NCBI RefSeq assembly: GCF_012034175.1
Contig: NZ_JAATEJ010000002.1
Location: forward strand, 186,001-250,000
DNA length: 64,000 nucleotides
Direction of reading: 5' to 3'
From: Actinacidiphila epipremni
GTDB lineage: Bacteria > Actinomycetota > Actinomycetes > Streptomycetales > Streptomycetaceae
Both the position numbers and the translations under genes were made by a program. This document shows, one piece after another, positions 1-8,628 of the stretch. Within the stretch, counting starts at the first letter, position 1. Every line of letters begins with the position of its first letter. The notes beneath the pieces were generated by a model, which was not told the origin of the DNA, made no database searches, and saw nothing but the letters and a program-made list of their open reading frames with translations.

Positions 1-2
1 CC

Positions 3-1220
3 GGCTTCACCCTCTTCTTCGGCCGGATCGGCGACATGATCGGCCGCAAGCGCATCTTCGTCGGCAGCATCGCCCTGCTCGGCGCGGCGTCGCTGGCCGG
101 CGGACTGGCCACCACCCCGGCCGTACTGCTGGCCGCCCGGGTCGCGCAGGGCCTGGCGACCGCCGCCGCGACGCCCGCCGGCCTGGCGCTGCTCACGACC
201 TCCTTCCCCGAGGGCCCACTGCGCCGCCGGGCGCTCGGCGCCAACGGCGCCCTGATGTCCGCCGGGTTCACCACCGGGGCGATCCTCGGCGGCGTCCTCA
301 CCGACCTGCTGTCCTGGCGGTGGGCCTTCCTCGTCAACGTGCCTGTCGCGCTCGCCGTCGTCCTGATCGCGCCCGCGGTGATCAGCGAGTCCCGTCCGGC
401 CGTACGCCCCAGGCTCGACATACCCGGCGCCCTCACCGTGACCGGCGGCCTGCTCGCGCTGGTCTTCGGCCTCACCCAGGCCGGCGCGCACGGCTGGGGC
501 GACGGCCCTGCGGTGGGCGGGCTGGCCGCCGGCGCCGCGCTGCTGGCCGCGTTCTTCCTGGTCGAGCGGCGGGTCGCGGCCCCGCTCGTCCCCTTGCGCA
601 CCCTGCGCCGCAGGACCGTCGCCTGGGGCAACGCGCTCGGCCTGCTGGCCTTCGCGACCGAGACCTCGCTGGTCTACCTCCTGACGCTCTACCTGCAGAA
701 GACCCTCGGCTTCTCCCCGCTCGCCGCGGGCGCCTCCTTCGGTGTCCTGGGCCTGGGCACCGTCGCGGGCGGGCTGCTCGCCCCGCGGGTGGTCGCCGCG
801 ACCTCGGCGCGGACCGCGCTGGTCGCCGGCGCGCTCGTGCAGGCCGCCTCCACCGCGGCCCTGCTCCTCCTCGGCACCACGACCGGCCCGGCGCTCGGCC
901 TGCTGCTGCCCGCCACGTTCGTCGGCGGCGTCGGCAACATGCTGGCGATCGTCGCCTTCATGATCACCGCGACGTCCGGCCTGCCCGACACCGAGCAGGG
1001 CCTGGCCACGGGCCTGGCGTCGATGAGCCAGCAGGTCGGCATCACCCTCGGCACTCCCCTGATGTCCACCGTCGTCACCGCCGCGGCCTCCGGCGCGACC
1101 ACCCCGGCCGCCCTCCACCACGGCGTCACGGCCGCCATCGCCGTCAACGCCGGCCTCGCGCTGCTGACCGCCCTGCTCGCCGCCGCGTTCCTGCGCCGCC
1201 GGCCGGACCCGGCTGCGTAA
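3..1220 (+). CDS. MFS efflux transporter, DHA2 type (5'-truncated by window)
   Basis: This is the C-terminal 405 residues of a major facilitator superfamily drug:proton antiporter in the cytoplasmic membrane. The reading frame is open from base 3 and an internal ATG at 36 is not a credible start, because the residues before it (GFTLFFGRIGD) already form the conserved MFS loop 2-3 motif that continues as MIGRKRIF. The motif SWRWAFLVNVP is typical of 14-helix DHA2 (EmrB/QacA-like) pumps, and about ten further hydrophobic segments follow. The likely role is multidrug or metabolite export; the substrate cannot be told. The gene converges on the next minus-strand gene, with a strong hairpin between them. 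Confidence 0.9.
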   Translation, partial: GFTLFFGRIGDMIGRKRIFVGSIALLGAASLAGGLATTPAVLLAARVAQGLATAAATPAGLALLTTSFPEGPLRRRALGANGALMSAGFTTGAILGGVLTDLLSWRWAFLVNVPVALAVVLIAPAVISESRPAVRPRLDIPGALTVTGGLLALVFGLTQAGAHGWGDGPAVGGLAAGAALLAAFFLVERRVAAPLVPLRTLRRRTVAWGNALGLLAFATETSLVYLLTLYLQKTLGFSPLAAGASFGVLGLGTVAGGLLAPRVVAATSARTALVAGALVQAASTAALLLLGTTTGPALGLLLPATFVGGVGNMLAIVAFMITATSGLPDTEQGLATGLASMSQQVGITLGTPLMSTVVTAAASGATTPAALHHGVTAAIAVNAGLALLTALLAAAFLRRRPDPAA

Positions 1221-1241
1221 CCGGGCCCCGCCGGGTGACGA

Positions 1242-1291
1242 CGCCGGCCGCCGGATTCCCGTACCCGCGTACGGCAACCCGGCGGCCGGCG
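1242..1291. terminator. Nested hairpin, bidirectional terminator
   Basis: A perfect 13-bp inverted repeat (CGCCGGCCGCCGG at 1242-1254, its complement at 1279-1291) encloses a second 6-bp stem (CCGTAC/GTACGG, 1259-1264 and 1269-1274) with a 4-base loop. It lies between two convergent genes. There is no U tract, which is usual for Streptomyces terminators. Confidence 0.65.
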
Positions 1292-1306
1292 ACTGCTCCG
1301 ACCGGC

Positions 1307-1879
1307 TCAGTGCGCCGCGGGCGGCACCCCCTCGGGAGTGGTGAAGAGCGCGTTCAGGGGCACGCCGGGCCGGGCCGCGCCCAGCGGCGGCTGCCACAGC
1401 ACCACATGGTGCTCGCGCTGCCAGCGCGCGGCCTGCCGGGCCCAGCCCAGTTCGGCCGGCAGCAGCGCCAGCGGCAGCGCCGCCACCACCACCGGCAGGT
1501 GCCAGAGGTAGCCGCACAGCAGCCCCACCACCAGCACGCCGGCCCCGAGGAACACCGCGTCGGTGACCAGCCGGGAACGCCGGCCCTCCCGGTCCCGCCA
1601 CAGCGCGGTGGGATCGGCGACCGGCACCGCCGCGCCGAAGCGCACCGCGAGCCGGGCCCGCACGCTGGGCCGCCGCATATACAGCGCGAACAGCACCGCG
1701 ATCCCGACCGCGACGGCGGCCTGGACGCCGGCACTGCCGGACCAGCGCGTGCGGTCCGTCGTCGGCAGCGTGATCGCGAGCGCCACCACGCACCCGGCGA
1801 CGACGGCCGCCAGCTGGCAGCGCCAGCGGGCGATCATCGGCACGAGACGGCTCTCCGGCGGTCGCTCCCCGGGTGTCAT
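1307..1879 (-). CDS. Small multi-pass membrane protein, candidate immunity protein for the upstream RHS protein
   Basis: About 190 residues with roughly four hydrophobic segments (AAVVAGCVVALAI; VQAAVAVGIAVLFALY; AVFLGAGVLVVGLL; VVVAALPLALL), so probably a polytopic membrane protein; no catalytic motif is seen. I prefer the ATG at 1879 because the GAGGGGG ahead of it is 9 bases away; an ATG at 1888 lies 5 bases after the RHS stop but is too close to that site. The gene follows directly the end of the RHS gene, the usual place for an immunity gene. The RHS tail is itself hydrophobic, which would fit a membrane-acting toxin and a membrane-embedded protector. That role is inference from position only; I do not recognise the family. 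Confidence 0.6.
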   Translation of the reverse strand: MTPGERPPESRLVPMIARWRCQLAAVVAGCVVALAITLPTTDRTRWSGSAGVQAAVAVGIAVLFALYMRRPSVRARLAVRFGAAVPVADPTALWRDREGRRSRLVTDAVFLGAGVLVVGLLCGYLWHLPVVVAALPLALLPAELGWARQAARWQREHHVVLWQPPLGAARPGVPLNALFTTPEGVPPAAH

Positions 1880-1893
1880 GGTCTCCATCCCCC

Positions 1894-4800
1894 TCACCAG
1901 AACTTCAGACGTTTGGCCTGGCTGCCCACCCAGCCCGCCGCCTTGCCGACCTTCGAGTTCCTGACGGCCGCCTTCACCACCGGGGCACCCGATCTCGACA
2001 CCCAGGACAGTGCGCCCATGGTGGCGGCCTGCGCAACGGTGTTCGCGGCCGACTTGACGCATCCGGAGCTGAAGCCGCCCCGGCAGTTCTCGTACATCTG
2101 CCATGCGTTGCCCGCCGCGTTCAGGCCCGCCATCGTGGCCACGAAGCCGACGGCGCACACCGCTTCACCGGCGATGGCGCCCGCGATCCCGCAGCCCGCC
2201 GCGGCGACACCGGCGCCGGCGATGACGTAGTTGCTGGCGTCGTCGATCGCCTTGGAGACCTTGTCCTCCTTCTTGGGCATGTCGATGGCGTCCTTGCACT
2301 GCGCGGCCGAACTACCACTCTGCAGGCACTTGTCGAACTGCTGGATCTGCGGTGTGTACTTGGCGGCGCCGTCCATCCAGGCCCGGAACGTCTTGTCGTC
2401 CAGGGTCGCCCCGCCCTTGTAGCCGAGGTTCTTGCGCAGCCAGGTCTGCGTCTTGTGGTCGATGGACTTGCCACCGCTGTTGCTGTGCGAGGGGTTCTGG
2501 TTCTTGCGCTGCTTCCTCGCGTCGTCCTTCTTCTCCTTCTCGGTGCGGTGGTCGCCGCCGTCGCCCTTGCCCTTGCTCGGGGAGTGGGGGCAGGCCGGGT
2601 TGTCGCCGAAGTCGCAGGCCAGGCCGTCGCCGGTGGGGTCGGAGTAGGTGACCGGGTTGTCGGCGCCGTAGGCGTAGCCGTTGAGGGTCTGCGGCTTGTC
2701 CGTCTCCAGCTTCGGGTCGACGCTCAGGAAGCGGCCGGTGACGGGGTCGTACTGCCGGTCGCCGACCTGTGTCAGGCCGCTGTCGGGGTCGGCCGGGGCG
2801 CCCAGGAAGCCCTTGTCGTCCGGCCAGTCGGTGGGGCTGCTGCCGCGCGCGGTGCCGAACGGGGTGGTGTAGCGGCGGGTGATGTCCTGGGTGGCGCCGT
2901 CGATGGTGATGCCGGCGGTGCCGTGGTCGTCGGCGGCGATCCAGCTGAGCGGCGACACCCCCGGCTGCGTGGTGCGGGTCGCGACGACGGGCCCGTCCGC
3001 GCCCTCGCTGTACTGCCGTACGCCCCAGGTGGTGAGGGTGCCGTCGGCGTTCTTGCGGCTGTGCAGCTCGGTGTCGCCGAGGTAGAGCACGTTCTCGCCG
3101 TCGCCGGCGGTGGCGTAGCGGATGAGCGGGTCGTCGTCGGCGTCGTAGAGGTAGCCGGCCGCGTCGCCGCCCTCGCTGGTGGTGGCGAGGCTGCCCTCGG
3201 TGTTCCAGGTCAGCGTCTGCGCCGGGCCCGACGTCCCGGCGGCCGGGCGGGTGGTGGTGTTGCCGGTCTTGTCGTAGGTGTACGTGTCGGCCACCCCGGT
3301 GCAACTGCCGCTGGTGGTGGTGGCGGTGAGGGTGTGCGGCTGGCCGGGCTCGGCATAGCAGTACGTCGTCGTGCTGCTGCCGCCGGCCGCGGTGCGCTCG
3401 GTGTCGGAGGTGCGCAGGCCGCCGGCGGTGTAGGTGTAGCCGCTGCTGTACGGGGCCGGGCCGCCGAGCGCGGCGGTGGCCGCCGTACCGGTCGTGCAGT
3501 CGCCGCTCGCCGGGGTCCAGGCGCCGGTCAGGCGCTGGTAGCCGTCGTAGCCGAAGCACTGCGTGTCGGCGGTGGTGGTGCCGCCGAGCGTGACCGGGTC
3601 GCTGATCTTCGTGACGTTGCCGGCGTCGTCGTAGGAGTAGGTGAGGTCCTGCGGCATCCAGGCGTGGGTGTCGTCGGTGACGAAGCTGCGCAGCAGCCGG
3701 CCGGTGCCCTCCTCGTACTGGTTGTCGAGGTAGGCGTGCTTGACCTGGGTGGACGGCGAGACGCCGAGGGTGAGTTGCTCGGGCTGGGCGGTCTGCGAGT
3801 AGGCCGTGTTGAGCACGTAGTCGGAGGTGCCGGTGACGGTGTCGGTCTGGCCGGTGGGCGTGTAGGTGTAGCTGACGTTCTCCGCGGGCAGCCCGCCGGC
3901 CGCCGGGTCGCCGCTGTAGCCGAGCGATCCGTCGGTGTTGTACTTCGCGGTGAAGTCGTAACTGGGCTGCGCCGCCTTGGAGATGACCAGCGGGTCGGCC
4001 GGGTCGAGGTGCAGGGTGTGGGCGGTGACGTCGTAGAGGTTGTCGTACGCGGTCACCGTGTCGGTGTACTGCCGACCGTCGGCGTAGCGGGTCGAGGACG
4101 CCAACTGCCCCTTGCCGCCGGTGACGGTGTCGTAGGACCAGCTCGCCAGCCGGTTCGCGTCGGTCTTCGCCGTCTGCCAAAGGCCGGTCCTGCGGCCGAG
4201 CTTGTCGTAGCCGAACAGCTGGACGCGGCCTTCGGCGTCGGTGTTGGCCGCGACGGTGTCGGTCGGGTTGTACGCGGTCGTCGTGGTGCCGGCGTCCGGG
4301 TCGGTGGTGCTGGTCTGCCGGCCGAACAGGTCATAGCCGTAAGTCCACTTGGCGTTGTCCGGGCCGGTGGTGGTGAGCTGCTTGCCGTCGCGGGTGTAGG
4401 TGCGGGCGGTCCTGGTGTACGACGGGGCCGGCGAACTGCCCCCGAAGTCGGTGTCGTTGTACGACGGGCCGGCGTACTGCCGGGTCTCGGTCGTACGGCC
4501 CAGCGCGTCGGTCACCGTGCGGACGGCCGAGCCGCCCTGCGGGGCGCTGGTGGCGGTGGAGTCACCGGTGTAGCTGGTGGTGGTGGTCCACTTCGGCACG
4601 CCGTAGACCAGGAGTTGGTCGGCGGTGGTGCGGCCGGCGGCGTCGAAGGTGAACTGGTGCTGGGTGGGCGTGCCGCCGTACTCGCCGCGGTCGTAGGTGC
4701 CGCCAGGCGCCTTGGTGCTGTCGTAGGTGTCGGCGTAGGTGGCGGTGACCAGGCCGCGGGAGTCGTAGCGGGTGTCGGTGAGCAGCCGGCCGCCGATGGG

Positions 4801-7800
4801 GGTGGGGTCCTGCTGCTGGACCGGGCGCAGCAGGGCGTCGTAGATCTGGTAGCTGTCGTTGCGGGCATTGTTGACGCCGAGCGTGGATGTCTTGATGTAC
4901 GAGGCGGTGGCGTTGTCGACGTGGTAGGTGAAGGTGGTGTTGGCGCTCTCCCCGCCGCCCTTGCTGCGGTTGGGCAGCCATACGCCGGTGAGCCGGCCGA
5001 GGCCGTCGTAGGTGAGCTCGGTGAGCTTGTTGTTGGCGTCGTAGAGCTGGGTCTGCAGGCCGCGCAGCCGCTCGAAGACGGTGGTGGTCTTCAGCCCGGC
5101 CGCGTCGGTCTCGACGGTCTTGGTGACCGGGCCGGCGCCGGCCGGGGTGTAGTCGGTGGTGTCGGTCGCGCCGCTCGCGTCGGTGGAGGACACCGAGCGG
5201 CCCAGGGCGTCGAAGGTCTGCGTAGTGGTCGTCTGCCAACTCGCGGGCTTGCGGTCGCCGTTGGCGTCCGCGGTCGCCGGGTAGGCCGAGGCGCGGCCGG
5301 TCCAGTAGCCGTCGCCCTTGGTCGGGGTCTGCGCCGAAGTCCACGTCGTGGCCGAGGGGTTGTCGTAGACGGTGCCGGTGTCGGACAGCACGTCGCCGGG
5401 TGTGCTGCTGTCGGCGGGCAGCGACAGCGAGGCGTCGTTCACCGAGCAGGGCCGGCCGACCGTACGGGTCCTGGAGACGAGGGAGTTGATGCCGGCCGCG
5501 TCGTTGCGGGCGTACCAGGTGCGGGTGCAGGTCTCGTCGCCGGACTTCGCGGTGTCGCCCGCGTCGTCCTCGGCGGTCGCCATGCCGTAGGAGTCGTAGC
5601 TGGTGGCCGTCGAGGTGGCGCGCCATGTGCCCTGCGCGGTCAGGTACGTGTAGGCGTACGCCTTGCCGGTGCGGACGTAGTAGGACTCGGTGTCGGCGTA
5701 CGACTTGTGCTGCGTGGCGGTCCGCGCCGACCAGGGGTCGTCGACCGTCGCGGAGATCGCGGTGGCACCGTTGTAGGTGACGCTCTCGCGGGTGAAGCCG
5801 GCGTATTGGTCGGAGTCGGTGATCGCGGGGACGCTCAGGCCGCTGACCGGCTGCGCGTCGACCTTCACCGAGCGCGGGGTGCCGGACTTCTGCCGGTCGC
5901 CGTCCATGCCCTGCATGTAGGTGGTGACGGTCTTCTCGCGGCCGGTGCCGGTGCCGGTGTATTCGGTGACGGTGCCGTAGCCGCGCCAGATGGACCAGGT
6001 GCGCTCCTTCTCCGGGGTCAGCGGGCTGTCGTCGTAGTGCCAGGCCGGGCCGGCGTAGTCGTAACTGTGCTCCTCCGGCTCGTTGTTGCCGGTCGGGTCG
6101 GCCGTACTGACCGACAGGACGCGGTATTTGTGGAACCAGTCGAGCCCGGGGTCGGTGGCGCCGTTGATGTGCCAGTACACCGGGTAGCAGGCCATCGTGT
6201 CGTTGTCCTCGGCCGCGGGCATCTTCGCGCCGCGGACGCAGTCGTCGGCCGTGGACATCGTGACGGTGGTGATCGCGCCGGTCTCCGAGGTGATGCCCTC
6301 GATGCGGGGCCGGCTCAGCGGCAGGATGTTGTCGGTGGCGTCCACCCGGTTGGGCAGCTGCTGGTAGGTGAACGACACCGGCTTGAGCGCCACGTCGCCG
6401 GCGCTGTTGCCGGTGCGGGTGATGGAGTCGAGCACCAGCGACTGGTCGGTGCTGTTGCCGATGTCCGCCGGGTCCAGGTACTTCTGCGTGAGCGCCCAGG
6501 TGTCGACCGGGGTGTAGGTGGTGCCGGTGCCGGACCACACGGACGTCTGCACCTGGGTGAGGCGCTTGCGGGTGAAGAAGGACGGCGCCTGCGCCTTGCA
6601 GGCGGTGTCGGACGCGCCCGCGGCGCAGATCTGGTCGAAGGGCACGTCCGGCCAGTTGGGCGCGGTGGTCTTGGTGAGGCTGGAGCAGTCCGCGGCCGTG
6701 CAGCGCTCGGCGTAGCCGAAGTGCACCTGGTAGGGGGCGGTGGCACTGAAGAGGGTGTCGGAGCGCTGCCCGTACAGCACGTGGTCGAGGTAACCGCCGC
6801 GGGTGTAGGTGGCGTTGGCGGTGGTGGCCTTGTCCTTCTTGTAGGAGTTGGTCTCCGGGGTGTACCAGAAGGTCTCGGCGTTGCCGTGGGTGTCGACGAC
6901 GTAGTCCAGATTCCAGCGCCAGGCCTGGTTGTACCAGCGGTCGGCGAAGGTGCTGCCCTTGCCGTAGCCGGGTTCGCCGGCGTCGTCGCCGAACACCGGC
7001 ACCGTCCATACGGAGTTGGTGCGCTGGGTGCCGGCGCCCGGGAGCTTGTTGAGGCCGAAGACGTATTTCGTGCCGTCTCCGGTGATGACCGTCCAGTATT
7101 CGCCGGCGCCGTCCACGCTGTCGCCCTGGTCGCCGTTGTCGGCGCCGGTGGAGTGGGTGACGGTCGAGGCGTCGTCGTCGGCCAGCCGCCACCTGCCGGT
7201 CGTGTCGTCCTTGACGAGTTCGGTGGTCTTGCCGTTGAGGACGAGCGAGGCGTTGTCGTACTTCCAGCACAGGTCGTAGACCTTGGCCTGGCCGTCGTCG
7301 TCGCAACTGCCGTAGCTGCGGCCGATGTAGGACTCGGCGGTGTCGGAGAAGCCCTCACCGACCTGGGTGCCCTGGTTGTTGCTGGTCGCGACCTCGCCGT
7401 CGGTGCTGCCGGAGTCGTAGGCGAGGGAGACGGTGGGCGCGGGGCCGGCCGGGGCCGACGGCACGTCCATGTCGTAGGACCAGGTGAAGGAGCCGGAGGA
7501 GTCGCCGGCCTGCCAGGTCGCCGAGGGCGACAGGGCGGTGGCGGTGTAGTCGCCGGCGCCGTCGGTGGCTTCGCCGCCGGTGGTGGAGTCCAGTGCCAGG
7601 ACCAGCGGTTGGGCGGTGGCGGCCGTCTGGGGGAGCCGGGCGGTGACGGTCTGGTCGGCGATGTCGTTGCTGCTGCCGGGCAGCGGGGTCTCGGTGCGGC
7701 ACGCGGGCTCGGCGGGGGTGGTCAGGGCGCACGGGGGGAGGGTGAACAGGCGTAGGCGGCCGGACCAGTTGCCGCCGTAGGCGGAGCCGAAGGCGGCGTA

Positions 7801-8490
7801 GCCGATGCTGATGTCGGTGGGCTGGGGGGTGCTTGGGGTTGGGCTTGGGCTTTGGGTTGGGCTTTGGGCGGTACTCTGGGCGCTGTTTCGGCCGGTGCTC
7901 AGGCCGGTGCTTTGCGGGGTGACGGACAGCAGGACGCCGCGGATGCCGGCCGCGTCGGTCGTCGCCCGGTCGGCGACGGTGACCTCGGCGGTGGGGCTCG
8001 TGGCCGGGCTCGCGGCGGCGGTGGCCGCGGGGCTGCCGGTGCCGGCGGGGGTGCCGGCGGCGGTGAGGGTGACGGGGAGGCCGCCGGTCGCGGCGCCGGT
8101 CGTGGCGGGCTGCGCCTCGGCCGAGTCGTGCGCGCTGCCCGCCGGCGTGCGCTGCCGTACCGGGACCGTACCCGTGCCGCCCTTGGGCCAGGTCGCGTGC
8201 TGCTGGCTCAGCGCCTGCGCGGCCTGGCGGTCGTCGGCGGTCTTCTGCCGGGCGAAGGCGTCCCGCTGCTCGGCGGCGCCCAGGGCCACGTGGTGCGTCG
8301 TGGTGCTGCGCGGCTCGGGCACGCCGGTCCTGCCGAGCGGCTTGGCCGCCGGGGCCGCCGTCGCCGTCGCCGTGCCGGGGTAGAAGCCCAGCATCGGTAC
8401 GAGGACGGCGGTCGCCAGCGCCGCGCATATCGTGCTGCCCCGCCACCACGCCCTGCGGCGCGCGGCGGGCAGCCCTGTCGGTGATCTCAC
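1894..8490 (-). CDS. RHS/YD-repeat polymorphic-toxin-like protein with hydrophobic C-terminal tail
   Basis: A 2198-residue secreted or surface protein. A basic N-terminus followed by a hydrophobic stretch (about residues 15-35) looks like a signal sequence or anchor. Many YD-type repeats (YDAAGNVTK, YDGLGRLTG and similar) fill roughly residues 1000-1900, ending in the RHS core signature (YDPVTGRFLSVDP, then NPVTYSDPTG) near residue 1950. In RHS toxins the shell closes there and the variable toxin tail begins. This tail is about 245 residues: a Lys-rich linker, a charged middle part, and a Gly/Ala-rich hydrophobic pair of segments near 2087-2128. No nuclease or deaminase motif is visible. The GTG at 8490 is chosen because GGGAGGGG lies 5 bases upstream and the further N-terminal extension has no ribosome site. 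The gene lies 138 bp after the LamG gene, probably in one transcript. Confidence 0.85.
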   Translation of the reverse strand: MRSPTGLPAARRRAWWRGSTICAALATAVLVPMLGFYPGTATATAAPAAKPLGRTGVPEPRSTTTHHVALGAAEQRDAFARQKTADDRQAAQALSQQHATWPKGGTGTVPVRQRTPAGSAHDSAEAQPATTGAATGGLPVTLTAAGTPAGTGSPAATAAASPATSPTAEVTVADRATTDAAGIRGVLLSVTPQSTGLSTGRNSAQSTAQSPTQSPSPTPSTPQPTDISIGYAAFGSAYGGNWSGRLRLFTLPPCALTTPAEPACRTETPLPGSSNDIADQTVTARLPQTAATAQPLVLALDSTTGGEATDGAGDYTATALSPSATWQAGDSSGSFTWSYDMDVPSAPAGPAPTVSLAYDSGSTDGEVATSNNQGTQVGEGFSDTAESYIGRSYGSCDDDGQAKVYDLCWKYDNASLVLNGKTTELVKDDTTGRWRLADDDASTVTHSTGADNGDQGDSVDGAGEYWTVITGDGTKYVFGLNKLPGAGTQRTNSVWTVPVFGDDAGEPGYGKGSTFADRWYNQAWRWNLDYVVDTHGNAETFWYTPETNSYKKDKATTANATYTRGGYLDHVLYGQRSDTLFSATAPYQVHFGYAERCTAADCSSLTKTTAPNWPDVPFDQICAAGASDTACKAQAPSFFTRKRLTQVQTSVWSGTGTTYTPVDTWALTQKYLDPADIGNSTDQSLVLDSITRTGNSAGDVALKPVSFTYQQLPNRVDATDNILPLSRPRIEGITSETGAITTVTMSTADDCVRGAKMPAAEDNDTMACYPVYWHINGATDPGLDWFHKYRVLSVSTADPTGNNEPEEHSYDYAGPAWHYDDSPLTPEKERTWSIWRGYGTVTEYTGTGTGREKTVTTYMQGMDGDRQKSGTPRSVKVDAQPVSGLSVPAITDSDQYAGFTRESVTYNGATAISATVDDPWSARTATQHKSYADTESYYVRTGKAYAYTYLTAQGTWRATSTATSYDSYGMATAEDDAGDTAKSGDETCTRTWYARNDAAGINSLVSRTRTVGRPCSVNDASLSLPADSSTPGDVLSDTGTVYDNPSATTWTSAQTPTKGDGYWTGRASAYPATADANGDRKPASWQTTTTQTFDALGRSVSSTDASGATDTTDYTPAGAGPVTKTVETDAAGLKTTTVFERLRGLQTQLYDANNKLTELTYDGLGRLTGVWLPNRSKGGGESANTTFTYHVDNATASYIKTSTLGVNNARNDSYQIYDALLRPVQQQDPTPIGGRLLTDTRYDSRGLVTATYADTYDSTKAPGGTYDRGEYGGTPTQHQFTFDAAGRTTADQLLVYGVPKWTTTTSYTGDSTATSAPQGGSAVRTVTDALGRTTETRQYAGPSYNDTDFGGSSPAPSYTRTARTYTRDGKQLTTTGPDNAKWTYGYDLFGRQTSTTDPDAGTTTTAYNPTDTVAANTDAEGRVQLFGYDKLGRRTGLWQTAKTDANRLASWSYDTVTGGKGQLASSTRYADGRQYTDTVTAYDNLYDVTAHTLHLDPADPLVISKAAQPSYDFTAKYNTDGSLGYSGDPAAGGLPAENVSYTYTPTGQTDTVTGTSDYVLNTAYSQTAQPEQLTLGVSPSTQVKHAYLDNQYEEGTGRLLRSFVTDDTHAWMPQDLTYSYDDAGNVTKISDPVTLGGTTTADTQCFGYDGYQRLTGAWTPASGDCTTGTAATAALGGPAPYSSGYTYTAGGLRTSDTERTAAGGSSTTTYCYAEPGQPHTLTATTTSGSCTGVADTYTYDKTGNTTTRPAAGTSGPAQTLTWNTEGSLATTSEGGDAAGYLYDADDDPLIRYATAGDGENVLYLGDTELHSRKNADGTLTTWGVRQYSEGADGPVVATRTTQPGVSPLSWIAADDHGTAGITIDGATQDITRRYTTPFGTARGSSPTDWPDDKGFLGAPADPDSGLTQVGDRQYDPVTGRFLSVDPKLETDKPQTLNGYAYGADNPVTYSDPTGDGLACDFGDNPACPHSPSKGKGDGGDHRTEKEKKDDARKQRKNQNPSHSNSGGKSIDHKTQTWLRKNLGYKGGATLDDKTFRAWMDGAAKYTPQIQQFDKCLQSGSSAAQCKDAIDMPKKEDKVSKAIDDASNYVIAGAGVAAAGCGIAGAIAGEAVCAVGFVATMAGLNAAGNAWQMYENCRGGFSSGCVKSAANTVAQAATMGALSWVSRSGAPVVKAAVRNSKVGKAAGWVGSQAKRLKFW

Positions 8491-8628
8491 GGTTCCCCTC
8501 CCTGGTTTTCCGCGTGAAGGGCACGCGGACCCGGCGGCGGCCGGCACCACGGGAGTGGCACCGGCCGCGGGAATGGTGGTGCGTGGAACTGCTGGAGCTG
8601 GTCCAACCGGTGGTGCGGGTGGGCCGGT

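Noticed and set aside
1873..7755. A 1960-residue open frame opposite to the first RHS gene
   Set aside because: It is the mirror of a high-GC coding sequence: Val/Gly/Arg-rich, without domains or a ribosome site, while the minus strand has a clear RHS protein. The same applies to long frames opposite the LamG, cyclase, fumarase and fumC genes.
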